A stretch of 64,000 bases of DNA from Ferrimonas sp048263965. Its GTDB lineage: Bacteria > Pseudomonadota > Gammaproteobacteria > Enterobacterales > Shewanellaceae. Below are positions 53,874 to 62,019 of this stretch, one piece after another (position 1 is the stretch's first letter; the number at the start of each line of letters is the position of its first letter). The notes under the pieces are model-generated. The model did no database searches. It was not told where the DNA came from and saw nothing but the letters and a program-made list of their open reading frames with translations. The stretch lies in contig NZ_JBLXDO010000011.1 of assembly GCF_048263965.1 (NCBI RefSeq), forward strand, positions 77,476 to 141,475, in the 5' to 3' direction. The position numbers were made by a program, and so were the translations under genes.

Positions 53874-54269
53874 TTAAGCAGCTTTAGTTTTGGTTGCAAC
53901 AGACGGATGTAACATTTCCGCCGCAATTAACGCGAGCTTTTGTTCCGTAAGTGGTTTTTCCATCCAGACCGGTACTCCGCACTCCTCCATCTCCTCCTGA
54001 AAGGCCGGCCCGGCCTCGGTAGTTAACAGGATAATGGGCACCTGCTTAAACGCAGGAATCTCGCGAAGCATCCGGCACAGGTGGCACCCATCCATCATGG
54101 GCATCACCTGATCGGTCACCACACCGTCGAACTTGTTACTCTTGGCCGCAAGCAGCGCCTGCATGCCGTTGTCTGCTGTCACCACTGACATCCCTGCCGC
54201 CGTCAGGACCTCCTGGATCCTCGCCCGGCTGCCGGGGTTATCGTCCACCACTAAAATGTGTTTGGTCAT
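53874..54269 (-). CDS. CheY-like single-domain response regulator
   Basis: 131 aa from ATG 54269, a lone receiver domain. Acidic pocket Asp9-Asp10, phosphoacceptor Asp53 (VVTDQVMPMMDG), the switch Thr in IILLTTEAG and the conserved Lys in WMEKPLTEQ are all present. No output domain and no kinase gene adjacent. It lies 159 bp downstream of the hvfC-like gene on the same strand. It might be expressed with the RiPP operon, but the gap is large enough for a separate promoter. The partner is unknown. Confidence 0.92.
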   Translation of the reverse strand: MTKHILVVDDNPGSRARIQEVLTAAGMSVVTADNGMQALLAAKSNKFDGVVTDQVMPMMDGCHLCRMLREIPAFKQVPIILLTTEAGPAFQEEMEECGVPVWMEKPLTEQKLALIAAEMLHPSVATKTKAA

Positions 54270-54428
54270 TATCCACACCCGACTGTTCAATCCTGAGCGC
54301 AGTCTACGAAACCCGCACCCAGGATGGTGTGCTTAAGATCACAACCAAAGAAGCAGATTCGGCGAAATTGGAATATGTTTGAAACAGTTTCCCGCCAAAT
54401 TCACAACAAGCTCGCGCCGACTCTCAAA

Positions 54429-55172
54429 TCATGAACAAGGTTTGACCACCACCCCGGCGCGCGCCATCTGACCCAGGATCTGGATCACGCCCTGCTCGAT
54501 CACCTGCGGCTCAAATTGAGGGAACTGCCCCTGCATCGACAGGATCAGCGCCTCGGTGGAGGTTGGCTGAGTGGCATCCAGCTTCGCCAGAAGAGCCTGG
54601 GTCATGGGGTTGATCGCCATAAAGGCGATATCCAGATCCAGGTTGCGGTACACCAGCAGCAGGGTGTGCGCTGGATCCACATCCCGGTTGTGTTCAGACA
54701 CCTGATGAACCGGGTAGTCATACTCGCCAATCTCAACCACCTGATTGAGCAGCAGCGGCACCTGATAGAGATCGTCGTTGACCGACAACCCTTGCTGATG
54801 CAGCGCTTCGGGCATCACATCCAGCTTCAGCTCCAGGTACTCGTAGGCGGCCAGGGCTTCCAGGTAGTGTGGATCGCAGTGGCGGTGCTGCCAGCCCTGC
54901 AGGAACAGCAGGAACTCGGCGGCTATGTCCACAAACAGGGGGGAGTGGCTGTCGTGGGCGGCGAAAAACGCCTCTCTCAGCTCGGCCCAGTCCGCTTCCT
55001 GGTACAGGGACTTGAGCACGGGAAAGCCGCTGTCGACAAAGTTGCCGATGTTGTTGAGCATCAGTTCCCGGTAGACCGCCATGCGCTCTGCCGGAATCCC
55101 TTCGGGGGCCGGGTTGTTGGGATCGCGAATGTGCGCCATAAAGGCCTGCTGGCGAGATTTGAAATCGATCAT
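54429..55172 (-). CDS. HvfC/BufC-like DUF2063 protein, partner of the MNIO enzyme
   Basis: 247 aa. The N-terminal DUF2063 domain shows FKSRQQAFMAHIRD, ERMAVYRELMLNNI and SGFPVLKSLYQEADW. The C-terminal half contains LLLVYRNLDLDIAFMAINPMTQALL. In HvfABC/bufferin operons this protein pairs with the DUF692 enzyme and is thought to bind the precursor peptide and present it for modification. Its ATG overlaps the hvfB stop (ATGA), consistent with a fixed-ratio complex. No peptidase or transporter signature is seen. Confidence 0.9.
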   Translation of the reverse strand: MIDFKSRQQAFMAHIRDPNNPAPEGIPAERMAVYRELMLNNIGNFVDSGFPVLKSLYQEADWAELREAFFAAHDSHSPLFVDIAAEFLLFLQGWQHRHCDPHYLEALAAYEYLELKLDVMPEALHQQGLSVNDDLYQVPLLLNQVVEIGEYDYPVHQVSEHNRDVDPAHTLLLVYRNLDLDIAFMAINPMTQALLAKLDATQPTSTEALILSMQGQFPQFEPQVIEQGVIQILGQMARAGVVVKPCS

Positions 55173-55999
55173 GCGCTCTCCTTGACCCCTTTAACCTGGT
55201 CGGCAATCTGGTGAATACGGTCGATTTCGGCGACCAGCTCTCGCGTCTGGGGCAGGTTGAAGTCCCGCTCCAGCAAGGTGGGGTGGATGCCATGAAGCTC
55301 ATAGGCCCGCTGCAACAGACGCCACACCGGGTCGATCACCGGCGCGCCATGGGTATCGACCACGAAATCGTCTGCCTGACGGTAGTGCCCGGCCACGTGA
55401 TAATAGGCGGTGCGGCTGCCGTCGATCCCCTCCAGGAAGGCATCGGCATCGTATTTGTGATTGATGCTGTTCACGTAGATGTTGTTCACATCCAATAGCA
55501 GCTTGCAGTCGCTCTCCGCCAATACGGCGTTGATGAAGCTCACCTCGTCCATGGTGGCACCAGGCTCGGCGTAGTAGGAGACGTTTTCGATGATCAGCGG
55601 ACGCTCAATGATCTCCTGAACGGTGCGGATGCGCTCAGCCACATGGGTGACCGCTTCCTCGGTAAAAGGAATAGGCATCAGATCGTACATGTGAGCGTTG
55701 CCGGAGCAGTAGCTCAGGTGTTCGGAGTAGAGATCGATGCCGTAGGTATCGAGGAACTGCTTCACCTGTTTGACGAACCCCACATTCAGAGGTGCCGGGG
55801 CGCCGATGGAGAGGGAGAGGCCGTGGCAGACGAAGGGGTACTGCTCCGTCAGAGCTTTAAACTTGCGCGCCAGTTTGGGCGGTACCTTCATCCAGTTCTC
55901 CGGCGCCACCTCCAGGAAGTTGACCGAGGGCGGTACGCCATCCTGGATAAACTCATCCACCATTTCACGCTTTAAACCGAGTCCGGCCCCTGAAATCAT
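55169..55999 (-). CDS. HvfB/BufB-like DUF692 multinuclear non-haem iron oxidase (MNIO)
   Basis: 276 aa, TIM-barrel of the MNIO family (MbnB, TglH, HvfB relatives). It starts ISGAGLGLKREMVDEF. Candidate iron ligands lie at barrel strand ends: NFLEVAPENW (Glu30), CHGLSLSIG (His59), EHLSYC, IENVSYY, LLLDVNNIYVN, YHVAGHY, VDTHGAPV and LLERDFN. Family members oxidatively remodel cysteines, and HvfB makes oxazolone/thioamide pairs in EGKCG motifs. Here the neighbouring precursor carries exactly those motifs. The SD AAGGAG is strong. The gene follows an intercistronic hairpin after the precursor gene. Confidence 0.94.
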   Translation of the reverse strand: MISGAGLGLKREMVDEFIQDGVPPSVNFLEVAPENWMKVPPKLARKFKALTEQYPFVCHGLSLSIGAPAPLNVGFVKQVKQFLDTYGIDLYSEHLSYCSGNAHMYDLMPIPFTEEAVTHVAERIRTVQEIIERPLIIENVSYYAEPGATMDEVSFINAVLAESDCKLLLDVNNIYVNSINHKYDADAFLEGIDGSRTAYYHVAGHYRQADDFVVDTHGAPVIDPVWRLLQRAYELHGIHPTLLERDFNLPQTRELVAEIDRIHQIADQVKGVKESA

Positions 56000-56071
56000 A
56001 CTGCTCTCCTTCTGATCCTATGGATTAAGGCTGGCTCCAACACTAATCCATATGAATCTGGCTCAAACAAC

Positions 56072-56094
56072 AAGGCTGGCAAAATGCCAGCCTT
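56072..56094 (-). terminator. Hairpin between the RiPP precursor and the MNIO gene
   Basis: Perfect 10-bp stem AAGGCTGGCA-aaa-TGCCAGCCTT, 28 bp beyond the precursor stop. On the minus strand it is followed by GTTGTTTGAG, a partial T tract. It would act as a leaky terminator that raises the precursor-to-enzyme ratio. Confidence 0.75.
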
Positions 56095-56121
56095 GCATAG
56101 AGGATTACTCAGGCTGGGGCC

Positions 56122-56562
56122 TTAGGCAGCGCCACCACACTTACCTTCGCCACACTTGCCCTCTTTGGACTTGGACTTGGACTCGCCGCCGCACTTACCT
56201 TCGCCGCACTTGCCCTCTTTGGCTTTGGACTCGCCGCCACACTTACCTTCGCCGCACTTGCCCTCTTTGGCCTTGGACTCGCCGCCGCACTTACCTTCGC
56301 CGCACTTGCCCTCTTTACCTTTGGCCTTGGACTCGCCGCCACATTTACCTTCGCCGCACTTGCCCTCTTTACCCTTGGACTCACCGCCGCACTTACCTTC
56401 GCCACACTTACCTTCTTTGTGCTTGTCACCGTCCAACTGGTAACCCGCGGTCAGTTCCTGAGCGGCAAAGGGGTTGGCATCGGCCGCCGCAGCGCCCATG
56501 GATACGCCAGCTACACACAGACCCAAAGCTGCAGCAACAGTGGTTTTCTTCATAGTGTTCAT
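56122..56562 (-). CDS. HvfA/bufferin-like secreted RiPP precursor with 12 EGKCG motifs
   Basis: 146 aa. The start at 56562 is supported by AAGGA eight bases upstream. A Sec signal peptide (to about residue 27, GAAAADA) is followed by NPFAAQELTAGYQLDGDKH, the usual leader-side segment, then six units of KEGKCGEGKCGG separated by ESKA/ESKG/ESKSKS spacers. There are twelve mature cysteines, all in EGKCG. In Haemophilus HvfA such motifs are converted by the MNIO enzyme to copper-binding oxazolone/thioamide groups. A periplasmic copper-buffering role is therefore likely (inference). The Lys/Gly/Glu/Cys-only composition is extreme. Confidence 0.93.
   Translation of the reverse strand: MNTMKKTTVAAALGLCVAGVSMGAAAADANPFAAQELTAGYQLDGDKHKEGKCGEGKCGGESKGKEGKCGEGKCGGESKAKGKEGKCGEGKCGGESKAKEGKCGEGKCGGESKAKEGKCGEGKCGGESKSKSKEGKCGEGKCGGAA
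56125..56418 (-). repeat. Tandem EGKCG-coding repeats within the precursor gene
   Basis: Six imperfect units of 48-54 bp, each coding KEGKCGEGKCGGESKA or a variant lengthened by KG, SK or KS pairs. The DNA of the units is close to identical, including synonymous positions, which points to recent expansion or homogenisation. Confidence 0.92.
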
Positions 56563-56787
56563 CTTAAGCTTCCTTCTCTAAATCTTCGATTCTTAAACCA
56601 TTGTTAACCCAGCGCCGTAGTTCGCTGGCTTACGAGAATAGACCCAGCGACCACAGGATCTATTTCACAATATAACAACTTTTTTTGATCTTGCTGGTTT
56701 TCAATCCGGTTTTATCCTGTTAGGGATGATGCAACCTCAAGGTGCTGGTACACTGTCGCGCCTTGATAGAAGTGGGTTTGGCGAACT

Positions 56788-57774
56788 ATGAGAGTGATTC
56801 TGGCGCCGATGGAAGGGGTGATGGATCCCCTGATGCGGCAAGTGTTCACAGAGATAAATAATTACGACCTGTGCGTCACTGAGTTCGTGCGGGTGGTGGA
56901 ACAACTGCTACCGGAAAAGGTGTTTCGCCGTCTCTGTCCCGAGTTGGATCAGGGTGGAAAAACCCTGGCCGGCACGCCGGTGCGGGTTCAATTGTTGGGA
57001 CAGCACCCTCAGTGGATGGCCGAAAACGCCGCGGTGGCCGCCGAGTTGGGCTCGCCAGGCATCGACCTGAATTTCGGCTGCCCCGCCAAGTCGGTGAACC
57101 GCTCCAACGGTGGCGCGGTGATGCTGAAGACCCCGGAACAGATCCACCAAGTGGTCAGCCAGGTGCGCGCCGCCGTGCCTGCTCATCTGCCGGTCACCGC
57201 CAAGGTTCGCCTCGGCTGGGACAGCGGCGATCGGGCCATGGAGATCGCCGATGCGGCTGCCAGCGGCGGAGCAGCGGAGCTGGTGATTCACGCCCGCACC
57301 AAAGAGGATGGCTACCGGGCCGAACGCATCGACTGGCCCGCCATCGCGCCCATCGCCAAAGCGCTGTCCATTCCGGTGATTGCCAACGGCGAGATCTGGA
57401 ACCGGGCCGATGCCCTGGCCTGTCAGCAGCTAAGTGGCTGTGAAGACATCATGTTGGGCCGCGGCGCCCTGGCTGTGCCTAACCTCGCCAATGTGGTACG
57501 TGGCACCGAATCCGCCTACTCCTGGTCCCAAGTGGCGGCGCTGATGGCCGATTACGCCGAACGGGAGATTAGCGGCGAGAAATCCATCTACTTCCCCAAC
57601 CGCATCAAGCAGTGGCTGCGCTACATCCTGATGCAATACCCCCAGGCCGAACCCTTCTTCGTAGAACTGCGGGTGCTGCGCTGCGTCGACGCCATCGTGG
57701 AGTTGCTCAAGCGGGAACAGGCCCGAGCATTCGAGCTGGAGCAACGGGGCGAGCCGGTGTTCCCCTCTATATAA
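56788..57774 (+). CDS. dusC: tRNA-dihydrouridine(16) synthase DusC
   Basis: FMN-dependent reductase of U16 in tRNA. 328 aa, TIM barrel starting MRVILAPMEGVMDPLMRQVF. The catalytic cysteine lies in DLNFGCPAKSVNRSNGGA, FMN/RNA segments are ELVIHARTKEDGY and VIANGEIWN, and the DusC-type C-terminal helical domain has RIKQWLRYILMQYP. It diverges from the RiPP operon across 225 bp. The SD is weak. DusC is preferred to DusA/B on the LAPMEGVMD start and length. Confidence 0.94.
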   Translation: MRVILAPMEGVMDPLMRQVFTEINNYDLCVTEFVRVVEQLLPEKVFRRLCPELDQGGKTLAGTPVRVQLLGQHPQWMAENAAVAAELGSPGIDLNFGCPAKSVNRSNGGAVMLKTPEQIHQVVSQVRAAVPAHLPVTAKVRLGWDSGDRAMEIADAAASGGAAELVIHARTKEDGYRAERIDWPAIAPIAKALSIPVIANGEIWNRADALACQQLSGCEDIMLGRGALAVPNLANVVRGTESAYSWSQVAALMADYAEREISGEKSIYFPNRIKQWLRYILMQYPQAEPFFVELRVLRCVDAIVELLKREQARAFELEQRGEPVFPSI

Positions 57775-57778
57775 AGAG

Positions 57779-57808
57779 AACAAAGGAGAGCCGAGGCTCT
57801 CCTTTGTT
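57779..57808 (+). terminator. Terminator-like hairpin after dusC
   Basis: AACAAAGGAGAGC-cgag-GCTCTCCTTTGTT, a long perfect stem immediately after the dusC stop, followed by a T/G-rich tail. Confidence 0.75.
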
Positions 57809-57889
57809 GTTGGGGGATTTAGAAAACTGAGGGGATGCCATTGAGTCGGACAGGAACTGTTTCCGGAGCATACCTAGACTCCGCGACCT

Positions 57890-58040
57890 AAAGACACTGG
57901 GCTCCGGCGTTCGCCGGAGTGACTGTGCGAGGGGGAGCGCCTCAGGGTTACGCCAGCTCTGTGCGAATCTGCCAAATACAACATTCCCAGTTCCTGCGAG
58001 CAAAGACACTGAGCGACCGCGTGCGCCGGAGTGACTGTGC
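57890..58040. repeat. REP-like type A repeats, copies A1 and A2
   Basis: Copy A1 57890-57928 and A2 58002-58040, spaced 112 bp. The core is AAAGACACTGGGCTCCGGCG then TTCGCCGGAGTGACTGTGC, with CTCCGGCG-tt-CGCCGGAG forming the palindrome; A2 has lost part of the left arm. A further conserved tail (GAGGGGGAGCGCC ... CTCTGTGCGAATCTGC) follows each copy. Confidence 0.85.
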
Positions 58041-58163
58041 TAATGGGAGCGCCGCTGGGCTGAGCCAGCTCTGTGCGAGTCTGCAAATTCAGTTAAACAA
58101 CTCCCCTTGATTCAATAACCCACCTCCCAGCACGTACATTCGTAAGCTACAACGCGCTCCACA

Positions 58164-58277
58164 ACCCACACGCACAATCGTCTTCCCGGCGCACGCCGGG
58201 ATCCAGTGGCTTTCAACCGCTCCAAAGCCTTCTCAAAAAAAGACGCTGGGCTCCGGCGTTCGCCGGAGTGACTGTGC
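58164..58277. repeat. Composite REP element B1-A3
   Basis: Type B core 58164-58212 (ACCCACACGCACAATCG, TCTTCCCGGCGCACGCCGGGA, TCCAGTGGCTT) has the palindrome TCCCGGCG-ca-CGCCGGGA. After 26 bp comes type A copy A3 (58239-58277). Type A read in reverse resembles type B, so the pair is a BIME-like inverted composite. Confidence 0.85.
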
Positions 58278-58351
58278 TGAGAGGGAGCGCCGCTGGGCTG
58301 AACCTGCTCTGTGCGAATCTGCCAGATACAACATTCCCAACCCCTGCGAAC

Positions 58352-58390
58352 AAAGACGCTGGGCGACCGCCTTCGCCGGAGTGACTGTGC
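58352..58390. repeat. REP-like type A repeat, copy A4
   Basis: AAAGACGCTGGGCGACCGCC then TTCGCCGGAGTGACTGTGC, starting 113 bp after A3. The intervening sequence (GATACAACATTCCCA) is shared with the A1-A2 interval. The rest of 58391-58545 holds no gene; it is the 3' flank of the Ig-like lipoprotein gene. Confidence 0.8.
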
Positions 58391-58545
58391 GAGAGGGAAC
58401 TCCTGCGGATTGCATCGACTGGCTGCGAACCTGCCAGCCCCAAATGCGTATGTCCGAGCCCACATCGGGAGATGCCCCTCCCGATGCAGCTCAAACTTTT
58501 CGGGCACTTTCTGCTCTTAGTCCCACTATATATAGCTAAGCCGAA

Positions 58546-61500
58546 CTACCCCCCATCCAGCACCGACACCGAGAAGGAGGCCGGACTGCCTTTCGGGGTG
58601 GTGACTGTAATGAACAGGCTGCCCAGGGTACGGTCATTGGGGCTGGTCTCCTGCTCGACGGTAAAGCCAAAGGCCATGGGAATCATACTGTTGGTGCTGC
58701 CCACACTGTATTCGGTCACCCCCACCAGTTCACCGTTGGAGGTGGATGCGGTGATGGTGGTGCCATAGGGAAGCGGGTTGTTGTTCTCATCGGAGAGAAA
58801 CAGCAGCACCGACTGACTGGCGTTGCTCACCAGATCCAATTGGCTGACGCTCTCGAGCGCGCCACCACTACCCACCTGGCGCAGTTTGCCAAAGGGCACG
58901 CTGCCGGACATCACCAGGGTCAGGTTACGCCACAGCATCAATTGGGCATTCTGCGAATCCAACCCGGTATCCACGCACTGATCCGCCGCATCCCCATGGC
59001 ACAACAGGCCGGTGTAGAGGCCATCCACGCCGTCGAACTGACCATTGCTGTCGTAATCGAAGAACTCCTCCTCGACGGCCCCGGCGGGCACCGCCCCACT
59101 GGCACTCAACCCATCGGCGCCGTAGTTGCGATAGTGCTCATCCTCGTTGTCATCGCGAAACGCCTCGGTGCGGTCGACAAAGGTCTCCGGCGCGCCGTCA
59201 AACACCCCATTGCCATTGAGATCCACAAAGCTCTCTTCGCCTATGAGCCTCACCATCACCGAGGCGCGCCCGGGCCTGGGCTCGACGATGATGGAGCCCT
59301 GGCCACTGACGTGATCGGCCAGGGTGGCCCCCAGGCAGGGAGGCAGGGAGGCGTCGGGACAACTGACGGTGGTGGACTCGAAGGGCCGTGGGTTCTGGCT
59401 GCGCCAGGCAACCTGACAGGCACCCTCGGGGTTGGGACGGTCATCCTTGGAGCCGGTTTCACAACTGGCGTCGATGGCGCCCCCCTCGGTGGTGAACACC
59501 ACCATGGTGCCGTCCGGGACCGGGTTATTGAAATGATCCGCCGCCATCATCGTCAGCAGCACCTGTTCGCCGTCAAACTCCCAGGCCTCCGGGTTGAGCA
59601 AGGTGGCACTCAGAGAGAGGCTATTGTCGTCCGCCAGTCCGGTGGTCACCACCAGGGCATCGGAGAGATTCGACACCACCGCAGGGTGACCACCGCTGTC
59701 GCTGCCGGCCCACACCGCAAACACCTTCACCTGGGTCGGCACATCTCCGGCGCCCACGGTCACCGACACCAGCCCCTCACTGTTGGAGTAACCCACGGCG
59801 AATCGGCTGAGATCCGAGGTGCCTTCAGGCACATTGGGACAATCTGCCAGATCCTGCGCCAGCGGCTGAGGACTTAGGGTCAAGCCGCCCACCTCGGTGG
59901 AAAGCTCGAAGCACACCTTCTCCTGGGTCGCCGCCGCACCGGACTGGTCCAGCAGCCGGAAACTGACCAGAGCAGTTTCGGAACGCACCCCGGCGCCCTG
60001 AATGCCGCCACTGCCTTTGAGCGCCAGCAGTCCGGGCTCCGCAGAGACAAACTGCAGAGAGCCGATGGCCGCGTCCGCCACCTGAACCTGGGTCTGACCC
60101 ACCACGGTGCTGCCACCGGTCTGGGCACTGACGCTGATCCTGTCCTCGCCCTGACACCCCTGTGCCAGGTAGGTGGCCAGTCCCACTCCGGCCACCGTGG
60201 TCACCGGGGAGTCGATGACCGCCAGCCCGGCCGCCGCACACTGGGAACTGAGCTCCAGTTCAAGCGGCTGGTCCACCGCCAGAGCGCCATCCGGGTTCAG
60301 GGTTTCCACCCGGATGATGGCGCTGCCGCCGGCGGGCAGGGTCTGACTGCCCAGGGAGTTGCTGACCGACAGACTGACACTCACCCTGCCCACCTCAAAC
60401 GCCAGTTGCTGGGACTGGTTGGCGATGCCCACGGTCAGCTCGCCGGCGCCGAGGTCGCCATTGGCATAGAGATCCAGCAGTGCCCGCCCCTGAGCGTCGG
60501 TGATGGCAGTGCCCGCCGCCGGGCTGATGGCGCCCAGGGAGGTCGATGCCGTCACCAGTCGCTGGGCCAGGGGCTGATCGCTGCCGCTCTGGGTCAGGGT
60601 GTTGGCGATGACCCCGGGCTGAGTGTTGGTGATGTTGGAGGTGGACTGACACACCTCGAAGTTTCGGGCGCTGCGGTCCCAACCAGTGGCCTGATTGCAG
60701 TCATACAGAGCCAGGGCTATTTCCGGCACCACCGAGTCGGGGTCAATCTCATCCCCCAGGGTGACAAAGCCCAGACGACTGGTGACCGAATCGAAGCTGG
60801 CCTCCACCTCGGCCGCCCCCTGCACACTGCCCGCCTTCAGCGGGATGCTGGCGCGGCCACTGCTGTCGGTCAGTGCGGTGGCACTGGCAGGCAGAAACTG
60901 ACCCAGGGTGGTGGTGAAGCTCACCACCCGACTCACCACCGGTTGCTGAGCAGCATCCAACAGCTGCACCTGAATCAATCCTGGGTCCGAGGCGGAGATT
61001 TGACTGGTGGCCTGACCGCTCTGGCTACTTACCAGAGACAGCTGCAATTGCTCCCCTCCTGCGGTCTCGCCGGCACTCTCCTCCCCCAGGGTGGCAAAGG
61101 CCAACGAGCGGCTTAGTACTGCGCCCTCTATGCTGACGGCGCCGTGCACCAAGCCCGCACCGGCCTCGCTGCCCGCCAGCAGTGTGACACTGGCGATGCC
61201 TTCAGCGTCGGTCAGGGCGGTGCCCATGGAGGGGGTCATCGCCCCCACCTCGCCCAGGGTAAAGCTCACCAGAGTGTCGGCCAGGGGCTGGCCATCATCG
61301 GTCAGGTGCGCCCGAAGCTGACCGGGCTGGGTGGCTGAGAGGGTTTGCAGAGGCTGATCCTGGGCGTCGGTTAGGCTCAGCTCGAGATTCAGAGTCCGGG
61401 CATCGAAGGGGGTACTGGACAGAGCCTGGGTGCCGTAGCTGCCTCGGACTTCACCCTGCCCCTTGAGGCTGCCCGATGCCAGGGTCACTCTGGCCTCTCC

Positions 61501-61803
61501 GGCGGCATTGGTGGAAAGCTGGTAAGAGAGCGCAGTCTCCATCTTGGAGCCGCTGATCTCGATGCTGAGCTCCCGGGAAGCAACGCTTCCTCTGTCAGAG
61601 CTCAGGCGAGCAACGAGCTGCAACTCCTCACCGGAAAAAAACTGCTCAACCTGTTGGCCTGAGCCATTAATCAGTTGCAAACTCAGGGCATACGTGGCAG
61701 GGGATTCATCTGCACTGCCCTCCTCGAGGCCATCCCCACCTCCGCAACTCACCAACAAAATCAGAAAAAAAGAGACAAAAATCTGACGAATGACAAAATC
61801 CAT
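58546..61803 (-). CDS. Large Ig-like-repeat surface lipoprotein
   Basis: 1085 aa from ATG 61803 (SD GGGAG seven bases upstream). Lipoprotein signal MDFVIRQIFVSFFLILLVSC followed by GGGDG. At least five or six Big_1/invasin-type Ig-like domains follow, each with a pattern such as PLADTLVSFTLGEVG ... TALTDAEGIASVTLLAG. The C-terminal third has Asp-rich, calcium-loop-like segments (DLNGNGVFDG, DYDSNGQFDG). Likely outer-membrane anchored and surface exposed, perhaps adhesive. The gene is bracketed by REP clusters on both sides together with the DAACS gene. Confidence 0.88.
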   Translation of the reverse strand: MDFVIRQIFVSFFLILLVSCGGGDGLEEGSADESPATYALSLQLINGSGQQVEQFFSGEELQLVARLSSDRGSVASRELSIEISGSKMETALSYQLSTNAAGEARVTLASGSLKGQGEVRGSYGTQALSSTPFDARTLNLELSLTDAQDQPLQTLSATQPGQLRAHLTDDGQPLADTLVSFTLGEVGAMTPSMGTALTDAEGIASVTLLAGSEAGAGLVHGAVSIEGAVLSRSLAFATLGEESAGETAGGEQLQLSLVSSQSGQATSQISASDPGLIQVQLLDAAQQPVVSRVVSFTTTLGQFLPASATALTDSSGRASIPLKAGSVQGAAEVEASFDSVTSRLGFVTLGDEIDPDSVVPEIALALYDCNQATGWDRSARNFEVCQSTSNITNTQPGVIANTLTQSGSDQPLAQRLVTASTSLGAISPAAGTAITDAQGRALLDLYANGDLGAGELTVGIANQSQQLAFEVGRVSVSLSVSNSLGSQTLPAGGSAIIRVETLNPDGALAVDQPLELELSSQCAAAGLAVIDSPVTTVAGVGLATYLAQGCQGEDRISVSAQTGGSTVVGQTQVQVADAAIGSLQFVSAEPGLLALKGSGGIQGAGVRSETALVSFRLLDQSGAAATQEKVCFELSTEVGGLTLSPQPLAQDLADCPNVPEGTSDLSRFAVGYSNSEGLVSVTVGAGDVPTQVKVFAVWAGSDSGGHPAVVSNLSDALVVTTGLADDNSLSLSATLLNPEAWEFDGEQVLLTMMAADHFNNPVPDGTMVVFTTEGGAIDASCETGSKDDRPNPEGACQVAWRSQNPRPFESTTVSCPDASLPPCLGATLADHVSGQGSIIVEPRPGRASVMVRLIGEESFVDLNGNGVFDGAPETFVDRTEAFRDDNEDEHYRNYGADGLSASGAVPAGAVEEEFFDYDSNGQFDGVDGLYTGLLCHGDAADQCVDTGLDSQNAQLMLWRNLTLVMSGSVPFGKLRQVGSGGALESVSQLDLVSNASQSVLLFLSDENNNPLPYGTTITASTSNGELVGVTEYSVGSTNSMIPMAFGFTVEQETSPNDRTLGSLFITVTTPKGSPASFSVSVLDGG

Positions 61804-62019
61804 TGTGGGACTCCCTGTCACACCGGGGACACCACTCCTTAGCATCCCAACAACCTTAAGACTAATCACTCACAACGAGATCGCCACTTCGAATCATCAT
61901 CAAGGCAATATCAATTCATTGCGATCGTAGATTTCTACATTTACCCCCTTTTTTCCGCGGCAAAGTTCCTGCTAGGCTTAGGCCGCAAATAAAAAAGAGA
62001 ACCGAATGAAGGAAGTTGC

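Noticed and set aside
56125..56418. Possible CRISPR-like array (regular 48-54 bp repeats)
   Set aside because: The repeats are in frame, code EGKCG motifs, lack unique spacers and follow a signal peptide and RBS. It is a protein repeat.
58230..58510. Short proteins encoded in the left repeat cluster
   Set aside because: Several overlapping frames give repeated translations such as TVTPAKAV; all derive from the REP cores and none has an SD.
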